Counted from the first letter of the stretch, positions 38,958 to 49,627 are shown. The stretch: DNA of 64,000 bases from Anaerolineae bacterium (GCA_022826865.1 JAJDUC010000028.1:1-64000), one strand, 5' to 3'. A program made the numbers and translations. Notes: generated by a model not told the origin, from the letters alone.

Positions 38958-39926
38958 CTATAGATGGAATCGCTGGCGCCAGGCTTGCAGATCCGCAAGT
39001 GTGGCATTTCCCCCGCAAACCACCACGACCACATTGTCTTCCGGTATGATGGGAATCGCGCGGAGTTTGAGGGCGGCAAAGACGCATGACATTGCCGGCT
39101 CAACCAGCAGTTTCTCCTGATCCAGGCATTCGAGCATGGCGGAAACAGCATCGGCGTCGCTGACGGACAGCACATCCGCGACGCGCTCGTGAACGATGTC
39201 GAATTGGCGTTGACCCGGTCTGTGCGCGCCGAGCGTGTTGGCGATTGAGGTGATAGCGGGCAAGGTGACCGGTTGGCCGCGGCGATAACTTTGAGTCATG
39301 GAATCGGCGCCGAGCGTTTCAACCCCGTATACGCGCGCGCCTGGCGATTGTTGGGCGATCGCTGAGGTGATGCCCGCGATTAATCCGCCGCCGCCTATAG
39401 ACGCAATCACCAGGCTGGTTTCCGGTCGATCGCGCAGTATTTCCAATCCTATAGTTGCTTGGCCCGCCATCACCGCGTCATCGTCAAAAGGATGGATATA
39501 AGCCAGGTTTTCCCGCTCGGCCGTGTCCAGAGCCATAGGATTGCACTCGGCCCATGTTTCGCCAAACATGACAATCTCCGCCTGATACGCGTTAAAGGCT
39601 GCCACTTTGGAATCTGGCGTATTTTCGGGCAGGTAGATCCTGGCGGGAATGCCGAGACATTGCGCCACATAAGCAAGGCCCAAGCCGTGATTTCCGCCGG
39701 AGGCGGTGATGACGCCACGGGCTCGCTGCGCCGCGTCCAGCGACAAAACCGCATTGGCCGCGCCCCGCGTTTTGAAAGAGCGCGTCGGATTCAGAAGCTC
39801 AAGTTTGAGATATATGCTGGCGCCCAGCATTCGGCTGAAGTATTCGGAATGCACAAGCGGAGTAGGCGGGGATAGCGCCTTAATGCGGCGAGAAGCCGCG
39901 CGAATGTCATCGAGAGGAATCAACAT
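38958..39926 (-). CDS. Threonine/serine dehydratase family PLP enzyme
   Basis: KLELLNPTRSFKTRGAANAV, ASGGNHGLGLAY, GGGGLIAGI; start ATG 39926. Confidence 0.9.
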   Translation of the reverse strand: MLIPLDDIRAASRRIKALSPPTPLVHSEYFSRMLGASIYLKLELLNPTRSFKTRGAANAVLSLDAAQRARGVITASGGNHGLGLAYVAQCLGIPARIYLPENTPDSKVAAFNAYQAEIVMFGETWAECNPMALDTAERENLAYIHPFDDDAVMAGQATIGLEILRDRPETSLVIASIGGGGLIAGITSAIAQQSPGARVYGVETLGADSMTQSYRRGQPVTLPAITSIANTLGAHRPGQRQFDIVHERVADVLSVSDADAVSAMLECLDQEKLLVEPAMSCVFAALKLRAIPIIPEDNVVVVVCGGNATLADLQAWRQRFHL

Positions 39927-39945
39927 TTTGCCGGCGCTCGCAATC

Positions 39946-41679
39946 TCAAGGGTCCGCCGACTTGTCGGTGACGATGAATTGCAAAGGAATGCCCAGCAGC
40001 AGACGCGTCTGCGCCACCAGAGTTGGCAAAGCCACCACAAGCAGTGTCAAGACAAGCATGAAAGGAATGCTGAGCAATTCCAGCAGGGATTCGGTCAAAG
40101 TATAAGGCGCGACTCGCGGCGGGCGAATGCGGTAATCCTGCACTTGATAGACTACAACCAGGATCAGCATGATAAGGCCGGATATGGCCAGCATCGTCCA
40201 GGCGGGGTGGCTGGAGGCGAAGCCCTCGGCGACATAGACGAGCTTGTCGCCGGCGGCGAATAAGCGGTCCATTTTGACCGGAGCGATATCCGGATGGAAG
40301 AACACCGGCAATTGCGACCCGACCGTCAAGATGATCCAGCCGGCGCCGGCCAGGAGGATATCATGCGCGATCCGCAGCAGCAGCTTCAGAGAAGCCAAGG
40401 ATACGACCTGAGGATTTTCAATCAACTTGGCGAGCATGTAGCCCACTTCTTTGCTGCCCCAGGCGTGACGCAAGGTCTGGCTGTAGCGATTCCGGATTGA
40501 CTCAAATATGTTTGAGCCGGTTGTCGAATCGGCCAGGAACGGCAAATAGATATGCTGCAGCTCAACGTGGCCGCCGGTGGCGAAATAGGCTTTGATCAGC
40601 ATGTGCCATTCATCGGCGATCACGTCCGTATCCCAATTGCCGCTTTGTTCGAGCAATTTAAGACTGAGCGAGTAGGACGACATAGGCATGGCCATCCACC
40701 AGGGCGCCGCCAGATATGCCAGCTCAAAGGCCGTTGCATAGGTATTGATGATGCGCATCAGCGGATTGACTTGCCAAATGTTGCCGTGATAGCGGATCGG
40801 CGCTTGCCAGAAGGTACGGTGGCGGTTTTCGCTCAGCGCGAAGTGATAGGTCAACGCCGCAAAATGGTTGTCGTGCCAGCGCGTATCGGCATCCATCGTG
40901 GTGATGACGATATAGTCAGGATTCAGGAATGATTCATCGACCACATTTTCCAGAAACCGGTTGACGGCCCAAGACAAGTTGGCCGACTTGCATTGCATTT
41001 CTCCAATCAATCCGCGCGGATGCACCGTGAAGTAAACATTGGCGAACTGGTCCTCATACTCGCGATGCAGGCTCTGCGCCTTTTGGTAACTATCCGGCTC
41101 CGCCCCTTCCATCGCCAGCAGGACGGAAATCTGAGTCTTGGCATTGCGCTGCCGTCCGAGCTGGTCCAGTGTTCTGCCCAGGACCTTCATGGATTCGTTG
41201 TAGTTTGGGATGACAACGAGGTGATGCACGCTATCCCAATCGAGCGAGCCCGGCTTTCTATCCGCCAAATACTTTTGATGCCAGTCAATGCTTTCCCATT
41301 CCTTGATCCGGCGGATGCCGATCGCGTTGGCGATGCCGGCGAGGAAAAAGCGAAACGCGGAATACGACGCCACCAGGGCTGCAGTCAACATCAAGGTTAA
41401 CGGGAAGGCGACGGCGCTGGCGATCGAAACGAGCAAGGCGAGCCAGGCAATGAAACCCGGGATCCCGTCCAGGACGCGCTCGGGTATGGGTGGAAGGGGC
41501 GCGCCGCCCCAGATGGAGCGCCCAACATCGGATGGGCGCGGTGGTCGTGGATTGCTGGATCTATAGGGCACAGTAATCTCAGCGATCGGGGGCGATGCCG
41601 GAATTGGGCGGCGCCTGCGCTGGTCTCCTGGCGTAACGGCCAAGCCCCCAACCCAGCATGCGCGACGCCGAGCGGGCAA
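39946..41679 (-). CDS. Membrane glycosyltransferase, family 2-like
   Basis: VVIPNYNES, TTMDADTRWHDNHFAAL (DxD), several C-terminal TM segments; start codon uncertain. Confidence 0.8.
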   Translation of the reverse strand: MPARRRACWVGGLAVTPGDQRRRRPIPASPPIAEITVPYRSSNPRPPRPSDVGRSIWGGAPLPPIPERVLDGIPGFIAWLALLVSIASAVAFPLTLMLTAALVASYSAFRFFLAGIANAIGIRRIKEWESIDWHQKYLADRKPGSLDWDSVHHLVVIPNYNESMKVLGRTLDQLGRQRNAKTQISVLLAMEGAEPDSYQKAQSLHREYEDQFANVYFTVHPRGLIGEMQCKSANLSWAVNRFLENVVDESFLNPDYIVITTMDADTRWHDNHFAALTYHFALSENRHRTFWQAPIRYHGNIWQVNPLMRIINTYATAFELAYLAAPWWMAMPMSSYSLSLKLLEQSGNWDTDVIADEWHMLIKAYFATGGHVELQHIYLPFLADSTTGSNIFESIRNRYSQTLRHAWGSKEVGYMLAKLIENPQVVSLASLKLLLRIAHDILLAGAGWIILTVGSQLPVFFHPDIAPVKMDRLFAAGDKLVYVAEGFASSHPAWTMLAISGLIMLILVVVYQVQDYRIRPPRVAPYTLTESLLELLSIPFMLVLTLLVVALPTLVAQTRLLLGIPLQFIVTDKSADP

Positions 41680-41785
41680 ACCGGCGCGTTGGCTTATCTA
41701 TTCGCCGTAATCATAACATAGTCGGGTTCCCTCGCAAACAGGCGCTCGTTCGCGCGTGGTCCAGCGGCGCCTTTGCGACTGGGGG

Positions 41786-42973
41786 CTATCCCTTGCCTTT
41801 ACCCTTTGTCCCGCGCTGGCTGGCAACGGCGACCAGGTTCGTATGATAGTCGTATATGTTGCGCCGTTTCACCGCCTGGGCGTCACGCGCCAACTGCACG
41901 AGCTTGGCCACCAGCGCTTCGGCGCTATAGCCGCTCTCGCGCCAGAGGTAAAAGGCGAGCGAGCCCGGCAGGGTATTGATCTCGTTGAGAAAGAAGGTCT
42001 GCGATTCGGGACGCGCGAGAAAATCTATCCGGGCGATTCCCCTCCCGTCCAGCGCTCGAAAGGCGCGGATGCTGGCATCCTGGATCTGCCGCGTTAGTTT
42101 AGCGTCAAGCGGCGCGGGAATGATGCGTTCAGCGCTTTTCATGCCTTCGCCGCCGCGCAAGTATTTGTCTTCATAAGATAGAAATTCGTCCCATGACAGC
42201 GGCTGTTCCAGGGTTGAAGCTTCGAAATCGTCAGCGAAGCCCATCACTGAGCAGTTGATCTCAACTCCATCAGTGATTGCCGGCTCCACCAGGATGCGGC
42301 GATCGAAGTTGGCGGCGATATCGATGCTGGCCCGCAATTGCGCCTCCGTTTCCGCGCGCCCGATGCCGATGCTGGAGCCTAAACTGGCCGGTTTGATGAA
42401 GAGTGGAAACTCGAACTTGTCCCGAGTCTCGGCAATCACGTCATCGGGCGCGTCCAGCCATTGCTCGCGTGTAAACCAATGGTCATTCAACACGGCTATG
42501 CCGGCTTGCCGCAAGACCTGCTTGGTCATAATCTTGTCGTTGGTCAGCGCGGAGCCGAGCGTGGCGCAGCCGACATAAGGGATATCGGCCAATTCCAGCA
42601 ATCCTTGCAGACTGCCGTCTTCGCCATGTGAACCGTGCAGCGCCGGAAAGCAGACATCAATGCGCCGCGCATCGCTCACCCTGAACCGGCCCGCCAGGGG
42701 ATTCAGGATCAAGCCATGATGACGCGTATCCGGCGAGAGCAGACATGGCAGCAGGTCTGAGCGAGCCGTGATGTCGTCGTCCTGGAAATTTTCCAGTTTA
42801 GCGAGCGTCGCCCCCGTGAACCAACGCCCATCGCGTGATATGTAGACCGGCACAACATCGAAATGCGCCCGCGACAAAGCGTCCATAATCTGCTGCCCGG
42901 TGACGATGGATACATCGTGTTCAACGCTGCGCCCGCCAAAGATGACGGCGACAGATGTTCGGCGGCTGCTCAT
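41786..42973 (-). CDS. ddl: D-alanine--D-alanine ligase
   Basis: VAVIFGGRSVEHDVS, FPALHGSHGEDGSLQGLLEL, IKPASLGSSIGI, FLNEINTLPGSLAFYLW. Confidence 0.96.
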   Translation of the reverse strand: MSSRRTSVAVIFGGRSVEHDVSIVTGQQIMDALSRAHFDVVPVYISRDGRWFTGATLAKLENFQDDDITARSDLLPCLLSPDTRHHGLILNPLAGRFRVSDARRIDVCFPALHGSHGEDGSLQGLLELADIPYVGCATLGSALTNDKIMTKQVLRQAGIAVLNDHWFTREQWLDAPDDVIAETRDKFEFPLFIKPASLGSSIGIGRAETEAQLRASIDIAANFDRRILVEPAITDGVEINCSVMGFADDFEASTLEQPLSWDEFLSYEDKYLRGGEGMKSAERIIPAPLDAKLTRQIQDASIRAFRALDGRGIARIDFLARPESQTFFLNEINTLPGSLAFYLWRESGYSAEALVAKLVQLARDAQAVKRRNIYDYHTNLVAVASQRGTKGKGKG

Positions 42974-43075
42974 ACGGCGAACCTTACTCAGAAACCGACA
43001 AGGGCGATAATATGCGGGCGCGCGGCAGCATGTCAATTGTCCAAAGGACTGCCTCGCGCCTGGATGGCCGGGCGT

Positions 43076-44722
43076 TCAGTATGTATCCGGCAAGTCGTTC
43101 AGGAATAGTACCGTATCCCCGGCTCTTAAATGCTGCTGATACCAGGCGACCGACTCCTGCAGGCTCGCTACAACCTGGACTCGCGCCCGATCGAATGATG
43201 TCGTATGTATCGCCTCCAGTATCGCTTTGGTCTGGTCCGCGCCAACCAGGATAATATCGGTGGCCTGCTCCGCGGCCAACAATCCCAGTTTGCGGTTCTC
43301 TTCATCTTGCAGGGCCCCGAGTTCGATCATGCCGGGCGTAATCAGCAGGCGCGCGCCATCGCGGTGCATTCCCAGAACCTTTAGGGCGCTGACGACACCA
43401 CGGGGATTGGCGCTGTAAGCATCGTTAATGATGGTGATGCCGCTGGCCGTCGTTTCGGTGACGAGGCGGCTCTCGGCCGGCTGCAAGCTACGAATGCGCA
43501 AGGCAATATCGCGCAAGGCGATGCCTTCGTGGAAGGCTACCGCAATGCAAAGCAATAGATTTGTCACATTATGCTCGCCCATGATGCCGGTGACGATCGA
43601 CGCGCGCTCGCCCGATTTCACGTTTGTGACGGCGAATTCAAGCCCGTCGAGGCTGGATGCGATGTCGCTTGCGATCCAACTGACATTCTGTTGAGCCGCT
43701 TCCGCCAGCGTCAACTCGCGGCTTACCGACAAGCGCGTGTCGGGATATCCCTGCGCCGCCATTTCGCGGATGTAGGGATTGTCCCAATTGAATATAGCCA
43801 GGCCATCCGGCGGCAGATTCTTGATGATTTCGTACTTGGCCCGCTTGACGTTTTCCAGCGACCCAAAGCGTTCGAGGTGCTGCGGGCCGATCTCGGTGAC
43901 GATGGCGATATCCGGGGGCGTCAATTGGCAGATGCGCGCTATCTCGCCTTCGACATAAGCGCCCATTTCACTGATGAAATACTCGCTGCGATAATCGTCG
44001 GCCAGATCGCGATTAATCGCGAGGGATATGCCCATAAGCGTGTTGTAGCTTTTCGGCGTGGCATAGGTCTGGTAGCGCGCGCTCAAGATATCGCGGAGAA
44101 AGGACTTCGTGGTCGTCTTGCCGTAGCTGCCGGTGATGCCGATGACCTTTGGCCGAAGCTTCTCAAGCACAGCGGCTGCCCGGCGCAGATAGCGAGCCCG
44201 CAAATGCAATTCCAGCGGCTGCATGAGCAGGTTGCCGGCAACCAGCCATAGCGGTGTCAACAGGAAAATAAGGAGACCTATGCTGCTTTGCAGCCCGAAC
44301 TGGACGAAACTGCTGTTCAGACTTGGCGGCAAGGCAAGCGCCGACATTGTGGCGGCGATTAACAGGCTGCTCAGCGCGCAGGCGCCAAAGAGGATTCGTC
44401 TAAGTCGGGCGGTGACAACGAGGACTGATTTCACTTCGGTCTCGCGCGCCGGGATGATCGCAAGCGCCGCTGCGAAGATCGCGATCAAAGCCGGCAAGAT
44501 GCTCTCGGGCGCTTCGCCCAAGATGAAACCCAATGCGAGACCGCCCAACCAGGCGGAAAGCGGTCGGGTCGGAGGCTCACCGCGCAAGCGATGCCAGGCC
44601 CAATTCAGGTAGCGCCGGCTCATATATTCTTCAATTTGGAAAAAGCGCGCCTGCCGGTAAATCCGCAGCCATACACCCAGGAGCCAGATCAATGCCAGAA
44701 GAAACTGCAAGACGTCGCGCAT
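43076..44722 (-). CDS. murF: Mur ligase family protein, MurF-like, with N-terminal membrane segments
   Basis: GITGSYGKTTTKSFLRDIL, INDAYSANPRGV; an approximately 180-aa hydrophobic N-terminus precedes the ligase domain. Confidence 0.87.
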   Translation of the reverse strand: MRDVLQFLLALIWLLGVWLRIYRQARFFQIEEYMSRRYLNWAWHRLRGEPPTRPLSAWLGGLALGFILGEAPESILPALIAIFAAALAIIPARETEVKSVLVVTARLRRILFGACALSSLLIAATMSALALPPSLNSSFVQFGLQSSIGLLIFLLTPLWLVAGNLLMQPLELHLRARYLRRAAAVLEKLRPKVIGITGSYGKTTTKSFLRDILSARYQTYATPKSYNTLMGISLAINRDLADDYRSEYFISEMGAYVEGEIARICQLTPPDIAIVTEIGPQHLERFGSLENVKRAKYEIIKNLPPDGLAIFNWDNPYIREMAAQGYPDTRLSVSRELTLAEAAQQNVSWIASDIASSLDGLEFAVTNVKSGERASIVTGIMGEHNVTNLLLCIAVAFHEGIALRDIALRIRSLQPAESRLVTETTASGITIINDAYSANPRGVVSALKVLGMHRDGARLLITPGMIELGALQDEENRKLGLLAAEQATDIILVGADQTKAILEAIHTTSFDRARVQVVASLQESVAWYQQHLRAGDTVLFLNDLPDTY

Positions 44723-44805
44723 GGCCGGTCCCCATTCGCAATTACATGGGCATTATACGGCTTAATCTCCGGGAGGGGAAACCGGGCGCGGCGGCCCGCC
44801 TGGGT

Positions 44806-45585
44806 TTAATCGCTGCGAAACAAGGCTTGCAGGATGCTGGCCGTTTTGTCGGGGAAATCCAGATAGGCATAGTGGCCCGCGCCTTCGTGAACGATCAGGG
44901 CGGCGTCGGGTATCGTCTTTTCCAACTTCTGTCCCATCCATAGCGGCGTCTCCGCATCTTGGTCGCCCCAGATCAAAATGGTCGGCGCCGCGACCCGAGC
45001 CGCGTATTCCAGCAAGTCTTGATTGACGACCTTGATCAAGGTCTGGCGCATAACGGGGGAGGCCGCCTGAAAATCGGGCGAGCCGTAGCGCCGGTTGTAT
45101 TTGGCGCGAAGAAGCTGCGCTGCTGCATTGGCGCCGGCGGCTTCCAACCCAGCGCGGAGACCTCGATAAAGATTAAGACGCAATCTGCTATGGAGTGGGG
45201 GCTTAATTCTAATGCCAGCGCTGTTGGATAGGGCCATGCTCTTGATGCGCTCGCTGTTTTCCGCGGCCAGCGCCAAGCCGATCCTGCCGCCGAGCGAATG
45301 CCCAAAATAGTGCGCCGCGCGCAAACCGTGATGATCCAGATAGGCGAGACAGAACGCCGCATAATCCGATACGGTATAGGGGGCCGGTGGTTCGTCGCTT
45401 TCGCCGAAACCGGGCAAGTCCAGCATGTAGCAGCGGAAGCCGCGGCGGCTGAGCCGCTGCGCCAAGGGCTGCAGCAGGTCGATGCTCGCGCCCCAGCCAT
45501 GGACCATCAGGACGGGCTGGCCTTCGCCCTGGATACTTTGCCGTATGGAGATGCCCTTGATACGGGTTCTTTCGGCGGCTGCCAC
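44806..45585 (-). CDS. Alpha/beta hydrolase
   Basis: VLMVHGWGAS, YFGHSLGGRIGLALA (GHSLGG), C-terminal GHYAYLD. Confidence 0.9.
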   Translation of the reverse strand: MAAAERTRIKGISIRQSIQGEGQPVLMVHGWGASIDLLQPLAQRLSRRGFRCYMLDLPGFGESDEPPAPYTVSDYAAFCLAYLDHHGLRAAHYFGHSLGGRIGLALAAENSERIKSMALSNSAGIRIKPPLHSRLRLNLYRGLRAGLEAAGANAAAQLLRAKYNRRYGSPDFQAASPVMRQTLIKVVNQDLLEYAARVAAPTILIWGDQDAETPLWMGQKLEKTIPDAALIVHEGAGHYAYLDFPDKTASILQALFRSD

Positions 45586-45591
45586 AGGAAA

Positions 45592-47508
45592 CTAGCCGAT
45601 TGCGCTCAGTGGGATCGTGTCTTGTTGGCTGGCGCGCCGCTGGCTGATCGGCGTAACCGGCGGGCACTCCCAGGCCAAGTCTTCCGTGTTTGAACGTTCC
45701 TTGGCGAATTTCGGCAAGATGCCGCAGGCGAAGCACTTGTCGCGGCAATCGACGCGTGTTTCCCGCCGAATGCTCATCAGATAATCATCCAGCAGGAATT
45801 TCTTGCGCAGGGCGGCATCAATGTGATCCCAGGGGAAGACCTCGTCCAATCCGCGTTCGCGATCGTTATAGAAGTCGGGATCCAGATGGCATTCTTCAAA
45901 GGCGCGCAGCCATAGATCATGCCGATGCTGATCTTGCCAGGCGTCAAACTTGCAGCCCAGTTCCCAGGCGCGGCGGATCACCCGGCCCAGACGCCGATCG
46001 CCGCGGCTGAGCCAACCCTCGAATTCGCTGTCATCAAAGTTGTTCCAACGCAAGTGCATGCCACCGCGGCGCAATTGCCGCTTGAGAAGCGCCAGTTTGG
46101 CGTTGACGCTCGCGCGCGTATCTTGCGGCACCCATTGGAAGGGCGTATGCGGCTTGGGGATGAATGTGCTCACGCCGACATTAAGCGTGGCTTTTTTGCC
46201 CAGGATTTTGGTGCCTTCGTTCAAAGTCCGCAGGCATAAGTCCACGATTGCTTGGACGTCTTCCAAGGTCTCTTCCGGATGCCCGATCATGAAATAGAAC
46301 TTGATTGTGCGCCAGCCGCGGGAGTAAACCTCGCGGGCGGTTTGAATCACCTGATCGTCCGGCACGTATTTGTTGATCAGGTCGCGCATTTTTTCGGTGG
46401 CCGCTTCCGGCGCGAAGGTGAAGCCGCTGCGCCGCGTCCCGCCGATCTTCTCCAGCAGATCGGCGCTGGCGCTTTCGATGCGCAGGCTCGGCAAGCTCAA
46501 GCTCAAGCCCGCGTCTTTATATTCCCGGTTGACCTCTTCCGCCAACTGCTCCACCCAGGCATAATCCGACGACGACAAGCTGAGCAAACTGATTTCCTCA
46601 AAGCCGGTGTGTCGGACAATTTCGTCAATGGCCGCCATGATTTCAGCCACCGGCCGCTCACGAACGGGCCGGGTCACCATGCCGGCGTGGCAAAAGCGGC
46701 AGCCGCGCGTGCAGCCGCGCATGATTTCGATGGGCGCGCGATTATGCACCGTGTCGATGTTGGGTACGATGAATTTGGTGAAAGGCTTGGGAAGGGTGAC
46801 CACGATGCGTTTGAGAACGCGCGCGGGAAGATCTGGCGTGTTGGGCAGCACAGAACGAATTGTGCCATCGTCATGGTACTCAACGTCGTAGAAGCGCGGC
46901 ACATACATGCCTTGAATCCGGGCGATTTCTCGCAGTTGGGCATCGCGCGATTGTCCGCGCATGCGCCCGATAAGCTGCGCGATCTCAACGATGATTTCTT
47001 CTCCCTCGCCGATGACAAAGGCATCAATGAAATCCGCCATCGGTTCCGGGTTGTAACAAGCATGTCCGCCGGCAATGACAAGCGGATGCCGCTCGTCGCG
47101 CTCGCGGCTCAAGACGGGCATTCCCGCCAAATCCAGCAGATTGAGCGCATTGGTATATAGCTGTTCGTAAGGCAGGCTGATGCCGAGCAGGTCGAAGTCG
47201 CGGATCGCGTGCTTGGTCTCCAGCGAATAGAGCGGAATATCAGCCCGGCGCATCACCGCTTCCATATCCAGCCAAGGCGAAAATACGCGTTCAGCCAGCA
47301 TGTCCGGCTGGAGATTGACCTGGTTGTAAAGATTCATGATGCCCAGGTTGGACATGCCCAAGTCGTAAACGTCGGGAAAGGCTAGCGCGACTTTGATATC
47401 GATTTCGCGCCAATCTTTGACGACGCTGTTGTATTCCCCGCCGACATAGCGGCCGGGTTTTTCCACTTGCAGCAGGAAGCGATCCAAACTACTCTCGATT
47501 GAAGGCAA
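45592..47508 (-). CDS. Radical SAM protein (TIGR03960-like/YgiQ-related)
   Basis: RGCTRGCRFCHAGM (CxxxCxxC), B12-binding-like N-terminus (VYDLGMSNLGIMNLY), CRDKCFACGI C-terminus. Confidence 0.9.
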   Translation of the reverse strand: MPSIESSLDRFLLQVEKPGRYVGGEYNSVVKDWREIDIKVALAFPDVYDLGMSNLGIMNLYNQVNLQPDMLAERVFSPWLDMEAVMRRADIPLYSLETKHAIRDFDLLGISLPYEQLYTNALNLLDLAGMPVLSRERDERHPLVIAGGHACYNPEPMADFIDAFVIGEGEEIIVEIAQLIGRMRGQSRDAQLREIARIQGMYVPRFYDVEYHDDGTIRSVLPNTPDLPARVLKRIVVTLPKPFTKFIVPNIDTVHNRAPIEIMRGCTRGCRFCHAGMVTRPVRERPVAEIMAAIDEIVRHTGFEEISLLSLSSSDYAWVEQLAEEVNREYKDAGLSLSLPSLRIESASADLLEKIGGTRRSGFTFAPEAATEKMRDLINKYVPDDQVIQTAREVYSRGWRTIKFYFMIGHPEETLEDVQAIVDLCLRTLNEGTKILGKKATLNVGVSTFIPKPHTPFQWVPQDTRASVNAKLALLKRQLRRGGMHLRWNNFDDSEFEGWLSRGDRRLGRVIRRAWELGCKFDAWQDQHRHDLWLRAFEECHLDPDFYNDRERGLDEVFPWDHIDAALRKKFLLDDYLMSIRRETRVDCRDKCFACGILPKFAKERSNTEDLAWECPPVTPISQRRASQQDTIPLSAIG

Positions 47509-47760
47509 GTGTGTTTCGTTCCCTTTATCTTACTCATAGACGGCTAGATTATAGCCGAATATACCGGTCATGTATAGCGATGACGGCAGTCGCACAGAGC
47601 AATCGCATCAAAACATTATCCGTCGAATGCCATGTGAACATGTAGACACCCGCGCTGCGCGGCAGCGGCTCACGCAAAATACTTTGCGTCCTGCTGTGTC
47701 GTAGCTCCCCCTTCTCTAGCTTGCTGGGGAAGGGACCGAGTATGGGGTTTGCCGCTCGCA

Positions 47761-47825
47761 ATGTAAACAAGGGCGTCTCGTGAGACGCCCGCTGAAAATG
47801 GCCTGCATATCGTGGGTATTTCAGC
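47761..47825. repeat. Decayed copy (A2) of the 74-bp double-hairpin repeat
   Basis: GGGCGTCTCGTGAGACGCCCGcTGAAAATGGCCTGCAtAT matches copy A1; the right hairpin has degenerated. Confidence 0.75.
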
Positions 47826-47988
47826 GGTTCGCTTTCCCGCGCCGGGAGTTTTGCCCGCTGGGAGATTCTGCTAAATATGGAAAATCTTGGCAGTGATCAT
47901 CGCTCGCAGATCCTCGCGCGGCTGCACGAGTTGGGCGCACATGCGTTTGAGCAGACCTGGTTCTGCATTTGTGGCATTCAGATGGAAT

Positions 47989-48906
47989 TCAGATTGATAT
48001 TCGGCTCAGCTCGACCGCTATCTCAGCTGCGACCCGCGCATTGTTAATAAGCAGCGCGATGTTGGCGCGCATCGATGCGCCGCTGGTCAACTCGCTCACG
48101 CGGCGGAGTACATAGGGCGTGATCTCTTTCCCGCCGATCTCGGCTGCCTCCGCCTCTTGCGTAGCGCTTTCGATGGCCGCTTCGGCCATTTCGGCCGGCA
48201 GCTCTTTGTCAGCCGGGACGGGCACAGCGATCAGGATGCCGTGCGCGGCGCGGAGTTGTTCGGCGGCCGAGATGATCTGCGCCGCCGCCGCGGCTGATTC
48301 AATGCGCTGGTCGATCGGCAAATTGCTGCGCGCGCTGTAGAAGGCGGGCAAAACATCCGTCCCGTAACCCAAAATCGGCACGCCGTATGTTTCCAGCGCT
48401 TCCAGCGTCAAGGGCAGGTCCAATATTGACTTGGCGCCGGAACAGACCACGGCGACCGGCGTCCGCCCGAGTTCGATAAGATCAGCGGAGACATCATGCG
48501 GCTGGCCGCGGTGAACGCCGCCGATGCCACCGGTGGCGAAGAGCTTGATGCCAAGCATGGCGGCGATGATCATGGCGCCGGCTACCGTAGTGGCGCCGTC
48601 CTGCCGCAGGGCCGCCGCGATAGGCAGGTCGCGGCGGCTGCACTTGCGCACCGTTCCCGCCGGGGCTTGCGCCAGCATATCAATCTCCGCCGCCGTGATA
48701 CCGGCTGAGATTTCTCCCTTCAAGATGGCGATGGTGGCGGGAATGGCGCCCGCCTCGCGCACAGCGTCTTCCATCGCCAGCGCCGTTTCAACATTGAGCG
48801 GATAGGGCAGCCCATGTGTTATCAGCGTCGACTCGAGGGCGACCACCGGGCCCCGGCGTTCAAGGGCAGCTAGGATTTCAGCGTTAGCTTTGGGCGTTGG
48901 CGTCAC
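47989..48906 (-). CDS. psuG: Pseudouridine-5'-phosphate glycosidase
   Basis: VVALESTLITHGLPYPLNVE, FATGGIGGVHRG, VVCSGAKSILDLPLTLEALETYGVPILGYGTD. Confidence 0.95.
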   Translation of the reverse strand: MTPTPKANAEILAALERRGPVVALESTLITHGLPYPLNVETALAMEDAVREAGAIPATIAILKGEISAGITAAEIDMLAQAPAGTVRKCSRRDLPIAAALRQDGATTVAGAMIIAAMLGIKLFATGGIGGVHRGQPHDVSADLIELGRTPVAVVCSGAKSILDLPLTLEALETYGVPILGYGTDVLPAFYSARSNLPIDQRIESAAAAAQIISAAEQLRAAHGILIAVPVPADKELPAEMAEAAIESATQEAEAAEIGGKEITPYVLRRVSELTSGASMRANIALLINNARVAAEIAVELSRISI

Positions 48907-48964
48907 GTGATACGCTTTCTTCTTTGGACTCCGGTTTGGACTCCGGCGAAGCGCTAGCGGCGCG

Positions 48965-49627
48965 TCATGCCGGCAAGAGATGCAGCTTGAAGCGATGAAT
49001 GGAATGATGGCGGTCGTCCAGGCCTAACAATTCAATCAGGTGATCGGGTCTCATATTGCCCCGATCGCCGACGGACAGATGCGCGATCAGGTCCTCGTCT
49101 TCGTCAATGTGCAAGGCAACAATCAACGGGCGCACATCCATGACGCTGCGTTTGCGTTTCCGTTTGCGTTCGACGATGATGGTCTCCCGGCTCATAATTC
49201 CCTCTATTTTCTGCCGCAGCGCGTCGCGACTGATACCATCGGCAAAGCGGATGCGATACTCGGCGCTTTCAACCCGGGAGTGCAGCGCAGAAGCGCGCAC
49301 GTCGACTTCGTCAATCGCTTCAATGGTCAAACCTTGCGGCGAGACGGCCAGCAGCTGCTCGGTCAAATCGCGTTCGACGAAGTCAATGCGCTCTCGCAGA
49401 GAAATGTCAAGAATCTCACATTCGCTGGAAATGCCTAGCGGCAAGGGCATCGCCAGTTGGATGCGCGGCCTGGTGTTAAATCCCTGCGTATAGAGCAGGG
49501 GCAGTTCCGCCCGCCGCAGCAGGCGTTCCCAAATCTTGGCCACATCGAGGCTGCTTGTATACTTTAGCGGCCCGGCCTTTCCGAACGTAATTCTCAAGCG
49601 TTGGACAACCGGCGAAACGTGGCTCAT
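48965..49627 (-). CDS. TIGR03936/DUF2344 family protein (radical-SAM-linked)
   Basis: RITFGKAGPLKYTSSLDVAKIWERLLRRAELPLLYTQGFNTRPRIQLAMPLPLGISSECEI. Confidence 0.9.
   Translation of the reverse strand: MSHVSPVVQRLRITFGKAGPLKYTSSLDVAKIWERLLRRAELPLLYTQGFNTRPRIQLAMPLPLGISSECEILDISLRERIDFVERDLTEQLLAVSPQGLTIEAIDEVDVRASALHSRVESAEYRIRFADGISRDALRQKIEGIMSRETIIVERKRKRKRSVMDVRPLIVALHIDEDEDLIAHLSVGDRGNMRPDHLIELLGLDDRHHSIHRFKLHLLPA

Noticed and set aside
47876-48046. Short ORF MENLGSDHRSQILARLHELG... next to psuG
   Set aside because: Overlaps the psuG 3' end on the opposite strand, no SD, no recognisable family.
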